Source: a virus
DNA length: 23,887 nucleotides
IMG/VR virus record: IMGVR_UViG_3300002137_000250
Coordinates: 1 to 23,887 of that record
Direction: 5' to 3' (one strand)
The translations under genes were made by a program, and so were the position numbers. Below, one piece after another: positions 15,282 to 21,950 of this stretch (position 1 is its first letter; each line of letters begins with the position of its first letter). The notes under the pieces were generated by a model. That model did no database searches. It saw only the letters and a program-made list of their open reading frames with translations, and had not been told where the DNA came from.

Positions 15282-17594
15282 ATGGGCTACATTCTCGGAG
15301 AACCAACGGTTCAGCAATACTTTGATGCAAATGGCGATCCGCTAGAAAACGGGACAATCGAGTTCTTTATCTACAACACATCCACGCCTACCCCTATCTA
15401 CTCGAATAGCACAGGAACCTCTGCGGGAACCTCTGTTACTTTAAATAGTATTGGCGCACCTAAGAATGGCGGCACATCTATTGCTTTGTTCTTTGATGAA
15501 TCCGTTGTCTATAAGATTGTCAGGAAGGATTCCGCTGGCTCCGCTATAGCGCCGACTATTGGGCCTTATTACCCTAATGGTGGTTCAGCTATCACTATCG
15601 ACGCTGTAGCCTCGACTGCGACTGATAGCCTTTATGACTACACAGGTGCGTCTAATGGGGATCAGGCTTCTGTTGCCGGGTACTATGTTCCAGGTGACGG
15701 TGGTGGCGGGATGTTCTATTGGAATTCCACAAGTACGGCTGCTGACGATGGTGGTATTACTATTTTGCCAACAGGCCATGTTGGTAATGGTCGCTGGAAG
15801 CGAATTGCCGGTGACTGGATCAGCGTTAAAGCGTTTGGCCCCACAGGTGACGGTGTTACAGATGACACGACAGAGCTACAGGCCGCAGCGGATTATGCAG
15901 CATCAACTGGCATAGGCTTAACCGGCCACCAGGGGGATACATACCTATTTTCTACACTACTAATTAAAAATGGGGTGTCTGAGATTGACCTGTCGATGTC
16001 TACACTGCTTCCAGATGGCACAACCGTACCTGCTAACATAACAACAGAGGCGGCTGTCGTTTTACAGGGAGCGTTGACAGGTGGGACGGCTGTTGACAGT
16101 GCAAAGATTTCGCTAACAATTGATATGCAAAATGGTGACCGTACCGCTATCTTGGGAGATGGCTGCACTACTTGTCAGTTTATCAAAAATACAATCTATG
16201 GCTTTACGAACAGTGCCACTGATAATCACAGGGGTATCAGGCTGCAAGAAGGCGCTTCCTACAATCTCATAAGCGAAAATTATATAACCGGATTTGATGC
16301 GCCTACTCAGCGTGGGTTGATGATTGAGCTGTGGGCATCATTGACTGGCCTTACTGACTTTGGAGGGTTCTTTTCAGGCACGATTTCAAGACAACCAACC
16401 CCTGCAATGGGGAATATTATTAGCAATAACGTAATCAAGCAGGGTTCGTACTCAGTTAATCTACAGGGAGCGGAAAAGACTGTTGTTGATGGCAATGTCT
16501 TTTATAAAAATAACCACAGGTCTGTAATACTCCAGAATTCCTCTTGGAATAACATCATCTCAAACAATCAATGTTTGGAGTTTACCTCATCCGGTATTTT
16601 GTGCGGGTATGGGTCAAGTAATAATCTTGTCACCGGCAACCTGCTGAAAAATGAGGGTGCGCTTGGCGCGGGTAGTGGACAGGGTGCAATTATCTGTAAT
16701 ACCGGAGGCGCTAATAATCTGATTACAGGTAATTATATAGATGCTGGAGTGTTGTATAGCGTCTATATAGGCCCAGACTCTAGTTTTAATGTGGTTAAAG
16801 GGAACCATTGTAAGAATTTCTATTCGGCAGGCGTTCAGGTTGATAGTGACTGGATAGCGGCGCGGCCAACATACTCATTGTTTAGTCTGCCATCCTATGT
16901 CACCCCAGACTCAATTTTCCCAGGCGCTACTAGCTGGACGTATAACGATTTAGAAGGGACTGTGATACAAGATAATGTTTTTTATCACGGCTACACCGGC
17001 AGGAGTACAGCCGCGATCAGTCTGGCACAAATACAAAACACTCTTGTGGGTGCTACCACTACCGTGATGAAAAACACAACCATAAAGGGAAACTCCGTAA
17101 CATCAATGGATCAAATCACCTATGGTCTGTTTATTTATCAGGACGTAGCCAGCTCACAGCAAGAAGTCCGTGTTTCTGGTAACACCTGGAATCCCGATGC
17201 AGTGTTTGGTTCCTTCCTGGCTGCCGACACGACTGGCGTTACTGCGAACTTTAAAGATAACGGGGTGGTATTATCTGAAGCAAACGGGCTACTCGATGAG
17301 AAAATACACGGCGAAGTGGTCACTTTTACTGACGGTGATACAACGCCTAGTATCGGCGGTCATTATCGCTATTTCAGGGCAATAAACTCCGCCTCCACAT
17401 CCATAACTGATTTCGATGATCCAGTAGAGGGTCAGGAAATTCTATTCCGGCTGGATAACCAGACCACAATAGTCTATTCCTCTTTAATAATTAGACCGAA
17501 GGGGCTGGTTAATGTTGTTGGGCCAGACTCTAACAGCTTTATATCCTTTAAAAGTATTGCCGGAATCTGGTACGAGTTGTGGCGCAGTTTCTAA
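15282..17594 (+). CDS. Tailspike protein with P22-like head-binding and beta-helix domains
   Basis: 770 residues from ATG 15282 with AGGAG 8-12 nt upstream; the in-frame ATG at 15243 is less likely. Residues 1-100 resemble phage tailspike head-binding regions (PTVQQYFDANGDPLENG; later YKIVRKDSAG). From about 178, WISVKAFGPTGDGVTDDT begins a pectate-lyase-like right-handed beta-helix, with rungs such as YNLISENYITG and NNLITGNYI. The final 90 residues form a separate C-terminal domain. It should trimerise and bind or cut host surface polysaccharide, setting host range. It is the last late gene; the early left operon faces it. Confidence 0.88.
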   Translation: MGYILGEPTVQQYFDANGDPLENGTIEFFIYNTSTPTPIYSNSTGTSAGTSVTLNSIGAPKNGGTSIALFFDESVVYKIVRKDSAGSAIAPTIGPYYPNGGSAITIDAVASTATDSLYDYTGASNGDQASVAGYYVPGDGGGGMFYWNSTSTAADDGGITILPTGHVGNGRWKRIAGDWISVKAFGPTGDGVTDDTTELQAAADYAASTGIGLTGHQGDTYLFSTLLIKNGVSEIDLSMSTLLPDGTTVPANITTEAAVVLQGALTGGTAVDSAKISLTIDMQNGDRTAILGDGCTTCQFIKNTIYGFTNSATDNHRGIRLQEGASYNLISENYITGFDAPTQRGLMIELWASLTGLTDFGGFFSGTISRQPTPAMGNIISNNVIKQGSYSVNLQGAEKTVVDGNVFYKNNHRSVILQNSSWNNIISNNQCLEFTSSGILCGYGSSNNLVTGNLLKNEGALGAGSGQGAIICNTGGANNLITGNYIDAGVLYSVYIGPDSSFNVVKGNHCKNFYSAGVQVDSDWIAARPTYSLFSLPSYVTPDSIFPGATSWTYNDLEGTVIQDNVFYHGYTGRSTAAISLAQIQNTLVGATTTVMKNTTIKGNSVTSMDQITYGLFIYQDVASSQQEVRVSGNTWNPDAVFGSFLAADTTGVTANFKDNGVVLSEANGLLDEKIHGEVVTFTDGDTTPSIGGHYRYFRAINSASTSITDFDDPVEGQEILFRLDNQTTIVYSSLIIRPKGLVNVVGPDSNSFISFKSIAGIWYELWRSF

Positions 17595-17662
17595 TCCATC
17601 AGAACGGTAGGGACTATCCGTTTGCTCCTTTGCCGTTAGCTTTATGCCATAATAGGAATGGG

Positions 17663-17956
17663 TCAAAAAGGAATTGAATCCTCAAAGTCGTCAGCTTTAG
17701 CATTCAATGCTCTGTTGGCCTCAACAATACCCTTCTCATCCTGGCTGGCTTCATAGGTATCGACTTCTAGCTTGCCAATGTACTTACCATTGCCAGCCTT
17801 ATCGACCACCTTGGAGCCGTCTTTGCGATCCCAAGCCCAAAGCCCAGCGGTATGCTTTACGCCATTGATAACAACATCAACGCGCAATGCTGGGGCTTTC
17901 GGGTTATCGCTGACCACTTTGCTAATGATTACCTGTTTTTCGTTGTCATAGCTCAT
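17663..17956 (-). CDS. Short SSB-like ssDNA-binding protein
   Basis: 97 residues. Its C-terminus, DDFEDSIPF, matches the acidic -DDxIPF tip by which single-strand binding proteins recruit other proteins. The body is beta-rich (for example APALRVDVVING and KYIGKLEVDTYE), compatible with a small OB fold. It overlaps the exonuclease gene (ATGA) and is the last gene of the operon with Erf and YqaJ types, so it would coat ssDNA in phage recombination. It is shorter than bacterial SSB (about 170). The tip is a clear match; the fold is inferred. Confidence 0.7.
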   Translation of the reverse strand: MSYDNEKQVIISKVVSDNPKAPALRVDVVINGVKHTAGLWAWDRKDGSKVVDKAGNGKYIGKLEVDTYEASQDEKGIVEANRALNAKADDFEDSIPF

Positions 17957-18570
17957 TTTACCATCCTCTCTCTCATATCAATTTCGAGCTTTAATAGCTC
18001 GGCCAAAAACTTCATTACTTCATCCATCATTAAATTTATATAATCCTCTGAACGTTCCACTCTGCACACAAACAACTGAAGTTCATCCGGAAGCCTATCG
18101 TCGCAGCTCACAAAATCGCACCACTTGCGCCCTGTACAGGCCATTTGGAATTGCATTTGAGGATAGTATTGCTTGTCATAACTATCTGATTGAATACAGG
18201 CTAGGTGTTTAGCCGTATTAGGGCATTTTACCTCAATTAACCCATCATCCCCAACGAAACCGTCTGGGGAGGCTCCCATTGCAGAGTATTCAGGGTGAAC
18301 GATAAACTCAGCTTCTGTAACCTCATTTCCAGTGTTCAGCTCATAGGTCATTCTCGCAATAGGCTCAAGGTCTGTCCCTCGTTGCATTGCAGCACTCGTA
18401 AAACTCTCCTCCCGCTTACCTGTTAGCCGTTGGCATAGCAGCTCCATCATATAGTTCGTTCTGGTAGCTGCTGGCCCTGACTTGGTTTTAGCCATAACAT
18501 CTTTAACCCTAGACGCGGTTACTTTACCCAATCTGGCTTTAAACCATTCCTCTGACAGTTGTTCAATCAT
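17953..18570 (-). CDS. YqaJ / lambda-type 5'-3' exonuclease
   Basis: 205 residues. The PD-(D/E)xK nuclease motifs of the YqaJ/lambda exonuclease family are in order: RGTDLEP (E69), GASPDG (D103), IEVKCP (E113, K115) and YYPQMQFQM (Q138, Q140). It resects one strand of dsDNA to leave 3' overhangs for annealing by the Erf-type protein upstream in the transcript. The start overlaps the Erf stop by 8 nt and its stop overlaps the SSB-like start. All catalytic residues are present. Confidence 0.9.
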   Translation of the reverse strand: MIEQLSEEWFKARLGKVTASRVKDVMAKTKSGPAATRTNYMMELLCQRLTGKREESFTSAAMQRGTDLEPIARMTYELNTGNEVTEAEFIVHPEYSAMGASPDGFVGDDGLIEVKCPNTAKHLACIQSDSYDKQYYPQMQFQMACTGRKWCDFVSCDDRLPDELQLFVCRVERSEDYINLMMDEVMKFLAELLKLEIDMRERMVK

Positions 18571-19117
18571 TTGCTAGCTCCTCTTTGCGCTCATTATAAG
18601 CCTCTGTGAGCATTTCCCTAGACTTAGGGTACTGAGCCCATCTTTCTTTTAAAATCCCCCGTAGAGCCTCCAGAGAGCCACAGTCAGCTATACCGGCCAC
18701 AACGTCTGTCAGATCATCCTCTGACGTTCTCAGCATAGCACTTTCTGCGTCATCGTCTGCATTTGGAATACCCGCCATTGATTGCAAAGCGTACCGTCTT
18801 GCGTACGTTAGCGCGGCCCCTGCTGATTGTGGGTCTTGCTTGGTAATAGGTAGCACAAACTCAGACTCCAGCCACTCCCCGCTTGAGTGCATTAACCGGG
18901 TTGTCACTCCTACTCCACGATCTGTAGTGTACGGAAACTGCACGTAACTTAACCCATTTTTGGCGAAAGGTTCTTTAATAGCCTTTACCACGCTGGTCAA
19001 ATCCGCGTATTTAGACTTAAAGAACGGGTTTGCTGAGTCTTTAACCGCCCCGCCCATCTCGGCTTGAGCCAGGTTCATAGCTTTAGCCAGCTCAGTAATT
19101 GATTCAGACTGTTTCAT
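18563..19117 (-). CDS. erf: Erf-family single-strand annealing protein
   Basis: 184 residues from ATG 19117 (TGATG overlap with the upstream gene, AGGAAG in front); a GTG three bases earlier is possible. The Erf motifs include NPFFKSKYADLTSVVKAI (30s-40s), GLSYVQFP, and the glycine/alanine block with QSAGAALTYARRYALQS (about 95-115), which is diagnostic. Family members anneal complementary strands during phage recombination and circularisation, as P22 Erf does. It is paired with an exonuclease and an SSB-like protein. The C-terminal 60 residues are charged and variable. Confidence 0.9.
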   Translation of the reverse strand: MKQSESITELAKAMNLAQAEMGGAVKDSANPFFKSKYADLTSVVKAIKEPFAKNGLSYVQFPYTTDRGVGVTTRLMHSSGEWLESEFVLPITKQDPQSAGAALTYARRYALQSMAGIPNADDDAESAMLRTSEDDLTDVVAGIADCGSLEALRGILKERWAQYPKSREMLTEAYNERKEELAND

Positions 19118-19380
19118 CACGCTTCCTCCCTATAGTCATGGTCATAGTCAGCCTTGTCGCCCTCATCGGAATAAGTAGCCTCCATGCACCTCTCTGCCAA
19201 TAAAACCAACTCCAGCTCTGTCATGTCCCCTTGGCGATCTACCCCGTCCACACATTTAACCTCGTTGATATAGATTCCAGCATGAGTGTTAGTGTCTTTT
19301 TCCTCTGGCTGGTAGTCATAATCAACAATGACGTTATCGTGTTCAATATCGCAAATTTCAACGTATGTCTTTAACTGCAT
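19117..19380 (-). CDS. Acidic protein of unknown function
   Basis: 87 residues from ATG 19380, preceded by AAGGGG at a good distance; a start at 19404 has no such site. It is highly acidic with many Tyr and Asp/Glu (VIVDYDYQPEEKD; YDHDYREEA at the end). No family recognised. Acidic small proteins of phage early operons often act as DNA mimics or host-enzyme inhibitors, but nothing in this sequence shows that. It is coupled to erf. Confidence 0.68.
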   Translation of the reverse strand: MQLKTYVEICDIEHDNVIVDYDYQPEEKDTNTHAGIYINEVKCVDGVDRQGDMTELELVLLAERCMEATYSDEGDKADYDHDYREEA

Positions 19381-19456
19381 GTGGTTCCCCTTAATAATTG
19401 GCATATACTATTTATGGTATGTGTTGATAAAACTCGGTTCTATCGACGCATCTTTG

Positions 19457-19591
19457 TCATGTGCATGTGATGCCCCTCAAAAACATTGCGAATCCGTAAA
19501 TACCCGCGATGCTTGATACTGCTATTAACCCGCCAACTGCAAAGGCTATTGCAATCTCAAAACGCTTACTCTGCCGATAAAATGAGTTCAT
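19457..19591 (-). CDS. Small single-span membrane protein of the early left operon
   Basis: 44 residues. ATG 19591 overlaps the stop of the 100-aa gene as ATGA and has AGGTGA 5-10 nt upstream. A charged start (MNSFYRQSKRFE) leads to a hydrophobic helix, IAIAFAVGGLIAVSS then IAGIYGFAMFL, and a short tail RGITCT. The good ribosome site and coupling support a real gene. The topology is probably N-in. Early left operons of lambdoid phages carry small membrane or host-takeover proteins such as kil and superinfection exclusion proteins; the role here is unknown. Confidence 0.6.
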   Translation of the reverse strand: MNSFYRQSKRFEIAIAFAVGGLIAVSSIAGIYGFAMFLRGITCT

Positions 19592-19890
19592 TTTTTCACC
19601 TCAACTAGCTGGCCGTCTATGATTCGGTACATCGGGCCTGTCATTTCCTCTAAGGTGAAAACCTCTGCACCTGATTTGGTGATAAATGATAACCGAGTCC
19701 AGTTTCCGCTATTTTGCGATGTCCTTGTTTCTTTAATACCCTGGTCAGTGAATTCCTGCTTAAACGCACTCTCTGTTATTTGTATTTCAATCCTGCCGTT
19801 TGCGCCTGACCAGTTAACCGCTAAAACCTCGCGGGGCATTGCATTGCCAGCCGCTAAGTTCATTTGTTCAGCTATTTTTTCTATGTACAT
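19588..19890 (-). CDS. First gene of the early left operon, unknown function
   Basis: 100 residues with GGAGAG 6-11 nt before the ATG. Mixed alpha/beta composition with NWSGANGRIEIQITES and NWTRLSFITKSGAEVF; no motif recognised. It is the promoter-proximal gene of the minus-strand operon, a position used in lambda-like phages for antitermination or host-control genes, but the sequence has no Arg-rich N-peptide motif. It ends in overlap with the small membrane gene. I cannot assign a function. Confidence 0.7.
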   Translation of the reverse strand: MYIEKIAEQMNLAAGNAMPREVLAVNWSGANGRIEIQITESAFKQEFTDQGIKETRTSQNSGNWTRLSFITKSGAEVFTLEEMTGPMYRIIDGQLVEVKK

Positions 19891-19931
19891 GGTGTCTCTC
19901 CACTGTTATTCGGCCCTATGCCGATGTAGTT

Positions 19932-19960
19932 AGATTAGGTTATTTTCTTGACCTTGTAAA
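19932..19960 (-). promoter_or_regulatory. Promoter for the early left operon (sigma70-like)
   Basis: Read on the minus strand: TTTACA (19960-19955), 17 bp, TAATCT (19937-19932). About 42 nt upstream of the first gene's ATG. The region 19945-19963 holds TTCTT and AAGAA arms 9 nt apart, over the -35 box, a possible operator half-site pair. Spacing is ideal and both boxes match four or five of six consensus bases. Confidence 0.6.
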
Positions 19961-19967
19961 GAATTAC

Positions 19968-19995
19968 TTGTCATTTATTTTCGGTTGAGTATACT
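19968..19995 (+). promoter_or_regulatory. Promoter for the Cro-like gene and early right operon (sigma70-like)
   Basis: TTGTCA (19968-19973), 16 bp, TATACT (19990-19995), about 30 nt upstream of the ATG at 20026, which has TAGGAG in front. It is divergent from and directly next to the left promoter, and the two share a 135-nt intergenic region, as expected for a lambda-like control switch. Confidence 0.65.
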
Positions 19996-20025
19996 AATCA
20001 AGCACGCCAACAATAGGAGTCACCA

Positions 20026-20193
20026 ATGTTTATATGGAAGTCACGCGCAATAAAATGGGCTGGTTCTCAGGCAGAGCTGGCTAGAAGGCTAGGGATATCA
20101 AGACAGGCAGTGTTGCAATGGAAGGCTCGCCACCCAATTCCCCAGCGTCAGGCTATGAAACTAATGAAAATTGCCCCGGAGGAGTTTAAATGA
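20026..20193 (+). CDS. Cro-like helix-turn-helix repressor (YdaS/Cro family)
   Basis: 55 residues with GGAG 6-9 nt before the ATG. Residues 14-34, SQAELARRLGISRQAVLQW, form a clear helix-turn-helix; the C-terminus PQRQAMKLMKI fits the dimerisation end of short Cro-type proteins. It should bind operators in the intergenic region before it and switch early transcription. No CI-like gene is on the opposite side, where lambda has one. Its stop overlaps the next start as ATGA. Confidence 0.82.
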   Translation: MFIWKSRAIKWAGSQAELARRLGISRQAVLQWKARHPIPQRQAMKLMKIAPEEFK

Positions 20194-20405
20194 ACCAATT
20201 AAAAGGACTCGAAGCAGCTAGGTTAGTTCCTAGAGAGAAACGGCCATCAATGAGGGATGCAATCAACAAGAAATGCAAAGACTGTATTTACGATGATCTC
20301 AGCGGTCTAGGGACGTGGAGACAGCAAACAGAGGGGTGTACATCCACTGATTGCCCTTTATACCTATTAAGGCCGCTAACCATTGGAACTAAACGGTATA
20401 CATAG
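20190..20405 (+). CDS. Small Cys4 zinc-binding phage protein
   Basis: 71 residues. CKDC (C29, C32) and C50 with C55 in GCTSTDCPLY make a four-cysteine zinc site; the segment INKKCKDCIYDDLSG then GTWRQQTEGC is widely conserved in phages infecting proteobacteria. Function is unknown; a nucleic-acid or recruitment role is guessed from the zinc ribbon. Coupled to the Cro-like gene, and thus expressed at once after infection. Confidence 0.8.
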   Translation: MNQLKGLEAARLVPREKRPSMRDAINKKCKDCIYDDLSGLGTWRQQTEGCTSTDCPLYLLRPLTIGTKRYT

Positions 20406-20529
20406 GAGGAGGTAGGGTATGCTCACTTAGTGCTGTTTGTGCCTGTATATGATGCATGAGCAGTGCAAAAAGCGGACTAGAATGGATGTATAGGCCACAC
20501 AACCAGTAAATAGTTAAGGATGATAAATA

Positions 20530-20763
20530 ATGAGCCAAGCACTAGAAGTATTGAGTTATTTAAAAGCAGGTAATCGTCTTACGTCTTTGGAGGCAGTCAA
20601 GCTATTTGGAACATTAAGGCTGGCGGCTAGAATTCTCGATCTTAGGGATAAGGGCCACCAGATAGAGTCCGTGACGGTTGAGCGGCAGGGTAAAAAGGTC
20701 GCTCAATATCATTTAAACAAGAAAAAAACAGCACACGGCAAGCTGCCAGAGTCGGCTAAGTGA
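20530..20763 (+). CDS. Helix-turn-helix protein (HTH_39 type)
   Basis: 77 residues with AAGGA 9 nt upstream of ATG 20530. The pattern VLSYLKAGNRLTSLEAVKLF then LRLAARILDLRDKGHQI is that of the short winged-helix family often found in phage early operons, whose job is unclear but is thought to be regulatory. The C-terminus KKKTAHGKLPESAK is basic. A 124-nt gene-free gap with a 6-bp inverted repeat (TGCTCA at 20420-20425, TGAGCA at 20457-20462) precedes it. Confidence 0.8.
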   Translation: MSQALEVLSYLKAGNRLTSLEAVKLFGTLRLAARILDLRDKGHQIESVTVERQGKKVAQYHLNKKKTAHGKLPESAK

Positions 20764-20786
20764 TTATCATTACCCCAAGCCAGCTA

Positions 20787-20825
20787 GTTGGCAATTTGAC
20801 AGTCAGGCGGTTGGCAATCTGGACA
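20787..20825 (+). repeat. Tandem 12-nt direct repeat, 23-bp period
   Basis: GTTGGCAATTTG (20787-20798) and GTTGGCAATCTG (20810-20821) differ by one base and are 23 bp apart, about two helical turns. They lie upstream of the initiator gene and could be binding sites of a regulator or initiator. Only two copies are seen, so chance or a relic cannot be ruled out. Confidence 0.4.
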
Positions 20826-20826
20826 C

Positions 20827-20850
20827 AAAAAACCCTGCCGAAACAGGGTT
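20827..20850 (-). terminator. Rho-independent terminator on the minus strand
   Basis: AACCCTG (20831-20837) pairs with CAGGGTT (20844-20850) around CCGAAA. On the minus strand the hairpin is followed by six T (20832-20827); on the plus strand it is not followed by T. It would stop leftward transcription coming from the replication genes. No leftward gene was seen downstream of it in that direction until 19890. Confidence 0.65.
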
Positions 20851-20866
20851 AGTTGCGGTCAAAGCC

Positions 20867-20895
20867 TTGACAGCGCAAGGAAGTTCAACCATATT
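20867..20895 (+). promoter_or_regulatory. Possible promoter of the replication genes
   Basis: TTGACA (20867-20872), 17 bp, CATATT (20890-20895; matches four of six). The -35 box lies in an inverted repeat CCTTG/CAAGG (20865-20880), which may be an operator. It is 37 nt upstream of the initiator ATG. The -10 is weak, so this may rely on an activator or not be used. Confidence 0.35.
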
Positions 20896-20931
20896 GGAGA
20901 CACCACATCAACCAATGGGAAACATCTTACC

Positions 20932-21663
20932 ATGAAACACCCGCCGCGCAACATAGATCAATCTTGTTTTGATTGGCAAAAAATCATACTTAAAAAAACT
21001 GATATGCCCAGCAACGCTAAGTATTTAGCTTTGTACATGGCTTCATATATGAATATGAACCGTGATGTGGCCTGGCCGAGTCAAAAAACGATTGAAAGAG
21101 AAACGGGATTAGCTCACGCAACCATTCTTAAATGGCTAGATTTTCTAGTTGAGGAAGGCTGGCTAGCCAAGCAATCAGGCTCCAGAATTGAGTCAAATCG
21201 CTATTGGATTTCCTTCCCAAATGAGGTAGGTCAATTACTGACCTACGTCAACCAGCGAGAGGAGGTAGGTCAACCACTGACCTCTAATAACAATACAATA
21301 ACAAATACTATTATAAGAGATAAAAAGTTTAAGCCTCCAACGGTTCAAGAAGTTCAAGAATACTCATCTACTATCGACGCTGAGAGATTCTGTGATTTCT
21401 ATGAATCAAAAGGCTGGATGGTCGGTAAAAACAAGATGAAGGATTTTAAGGCAGCTATTCGCAACTGGGAGAGAAACAATGACAAACGGGACAATCAATC
21501 CAAGGCTGGCGGCAATACAGGACAGCCTGAGAGAAAACTTACCCCAGCACAGCGAACCGCTGCTAAACGAAAAGCCCTTGGAGAACGAAACGCATCCAAT
21601 TTGGGAGCTATGGCAACGAATGAACGAGATGTACGGACACCAGTGGGCCTCACAGCAGGGTGA
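20932..21663 (+). CDS. O-like replication initiator / replisome organiser
   Basis: 243 residues. Residues 25-80 form a winged helix-turn-helix (WPSQKTIERETGLAHATILKW) of the kind in phage replisome organisers. Residues 130-182 (FKPPTVQEVQEY to FKAAIRNWERN) resemble their conserved C-terminal part. It would bind the phage origin and recruit the helicase loader. The origin is probably inside the gene (21226-21340). The ribosome site before ATG 20932 is poor; a 6-codon mini-ORF at 20915-20935 overlaps its start as ATGA and may couple its translation. The 3' end overlaps the P-like gene. Confidence 0.82.
   Translation: MKHPPRNIDQSCFDWQKIILKKTDMPSNAKYLALYMASYMNMNRDVAWPSQKTIERETGLAHATILKWLDFLVEEGWLAKQSGSRIESNRYWISFPNEVGQLLTYVNQREEVGQPLTSNNNTITNTIIRDKKFKPPTVQEVQEYSSTIDAERFCDFYESKGWMVGKNKMKDFKAAIRNWERNNDKRDNQSKAGGNTGQPERKLTPAQRTAAKRKALGERNASNLGAMATNERDVRTPVGLTAG
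21226..21340 (+). other. Likely replication origin inside the initiator gene
   Basis: Two palindromic repeats: GTAGGTCA/TGACCTAC (21226-21246) and AGGTCA/TGACCT (21267-21283), with 5-nt centres and a 39-bp period. An A+T-rich stretch follows from 21285 to about 21330. They encode repeated EVGQxLT in the protein. In lambda the O gene likewise holds iterons plus an A+T-rich unwinding region. Origin function is inferred. Confidence 0.55.
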
Positions 21664-21940
21664 TGAGCCTAATGACACATGGGTGAAAGGGTTGGTAGGG
21701 ATCACCCCAATTCAATATGGAGCAGGATTGCGAGCCTTATTAACCCGTAATGACAAGTGGCCTCCTAACCTGGTTGAGTTCCGACAACTTTGTACTGGCT
21801 TCGATCCGGACGCTTGGAGGCACAGGGCTGAGAAAGTAGTTGATACGGGTTACATGCTTGAAGATACGACAAGTAAAGAGAAACGTGTTGCTGACGGTTT
21901 AGCGGCTTTGAAAGCATTGAGATTGGAGGTGGGTTTATGA
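21479..21940 (+). CDS. P-like helicase loader
   Basis: 153 residues. The core, from WELWQRMNEMYGHQW to NLVEFRQLC (about 42-106), resembles phage replication P proteins that bring the host DnaB helicase to the origin; the LTRNDKWPPNLVEF segment is typical. ATG 21479 has GGAGAG 5 nt upstream and lies 185 nt before the end of the O-like gene, in another frame. No DnaB-like gene is in the window, so the host helicase is likely used. It is shorter than lambda P (233 aa). Its stop overlaps the next ATG (ATGA). Confidence 0.78.
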   Translation: MTNGTINPRLAAIQDSLRENLPQHSEPLLNEKPLENETHPIWELWQRMNEMYGHQWASQQGDEPNDTWVKGLVGITPIQYGAGLRALLTRNDKWPPNLVEFRQLCTGFDPDAWRHRAEKVVDTGYMLEDTTSKEKRVADGLAALKALRLEVGL

Positions 21941-21950
21941 GGTGTCAAGG
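21924..21950 (+). repeat. 27-bp direct repeat, copy 1 (left of methyltransferase gene)
   Basis: 25 of 27 bases equal 22608-22634. It spans the last codons of the P-like gene (LEVGL), the ribosome site GGAGGT and the methyltransferase start (MRxQG). See the second copy and the finding on this junction. Confidence 0.9.

Noticed and set aside
15634-15915. 93-residue frame within the tailspike gene
   Set aside because: Lies in the beta-helix coding region, no start signal, no recognisable sequence.
17595-17662. Possible bidirectional terminator between tailspike and the SSB-like gene
   Set aside because: A 7-bp bulged stem (ACGGTAG with CTATCCGT) exists near 17605-17622 but the T run is short and mixed, so it is not convincing, though a terminator is expected here.
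20406-20529. Promoter or RNA in the gap before the HTH_39 gene
   Set aside because: TATGAT and TAGAAT are present but no -35 box at correct spacing; only a weak inverted repeat was seen.
21406-21705. 99-residue antisense frame over the O/P overlap
   Set aside because: Three overlapping frames here would be implausible; no ribosome site or homology seen.
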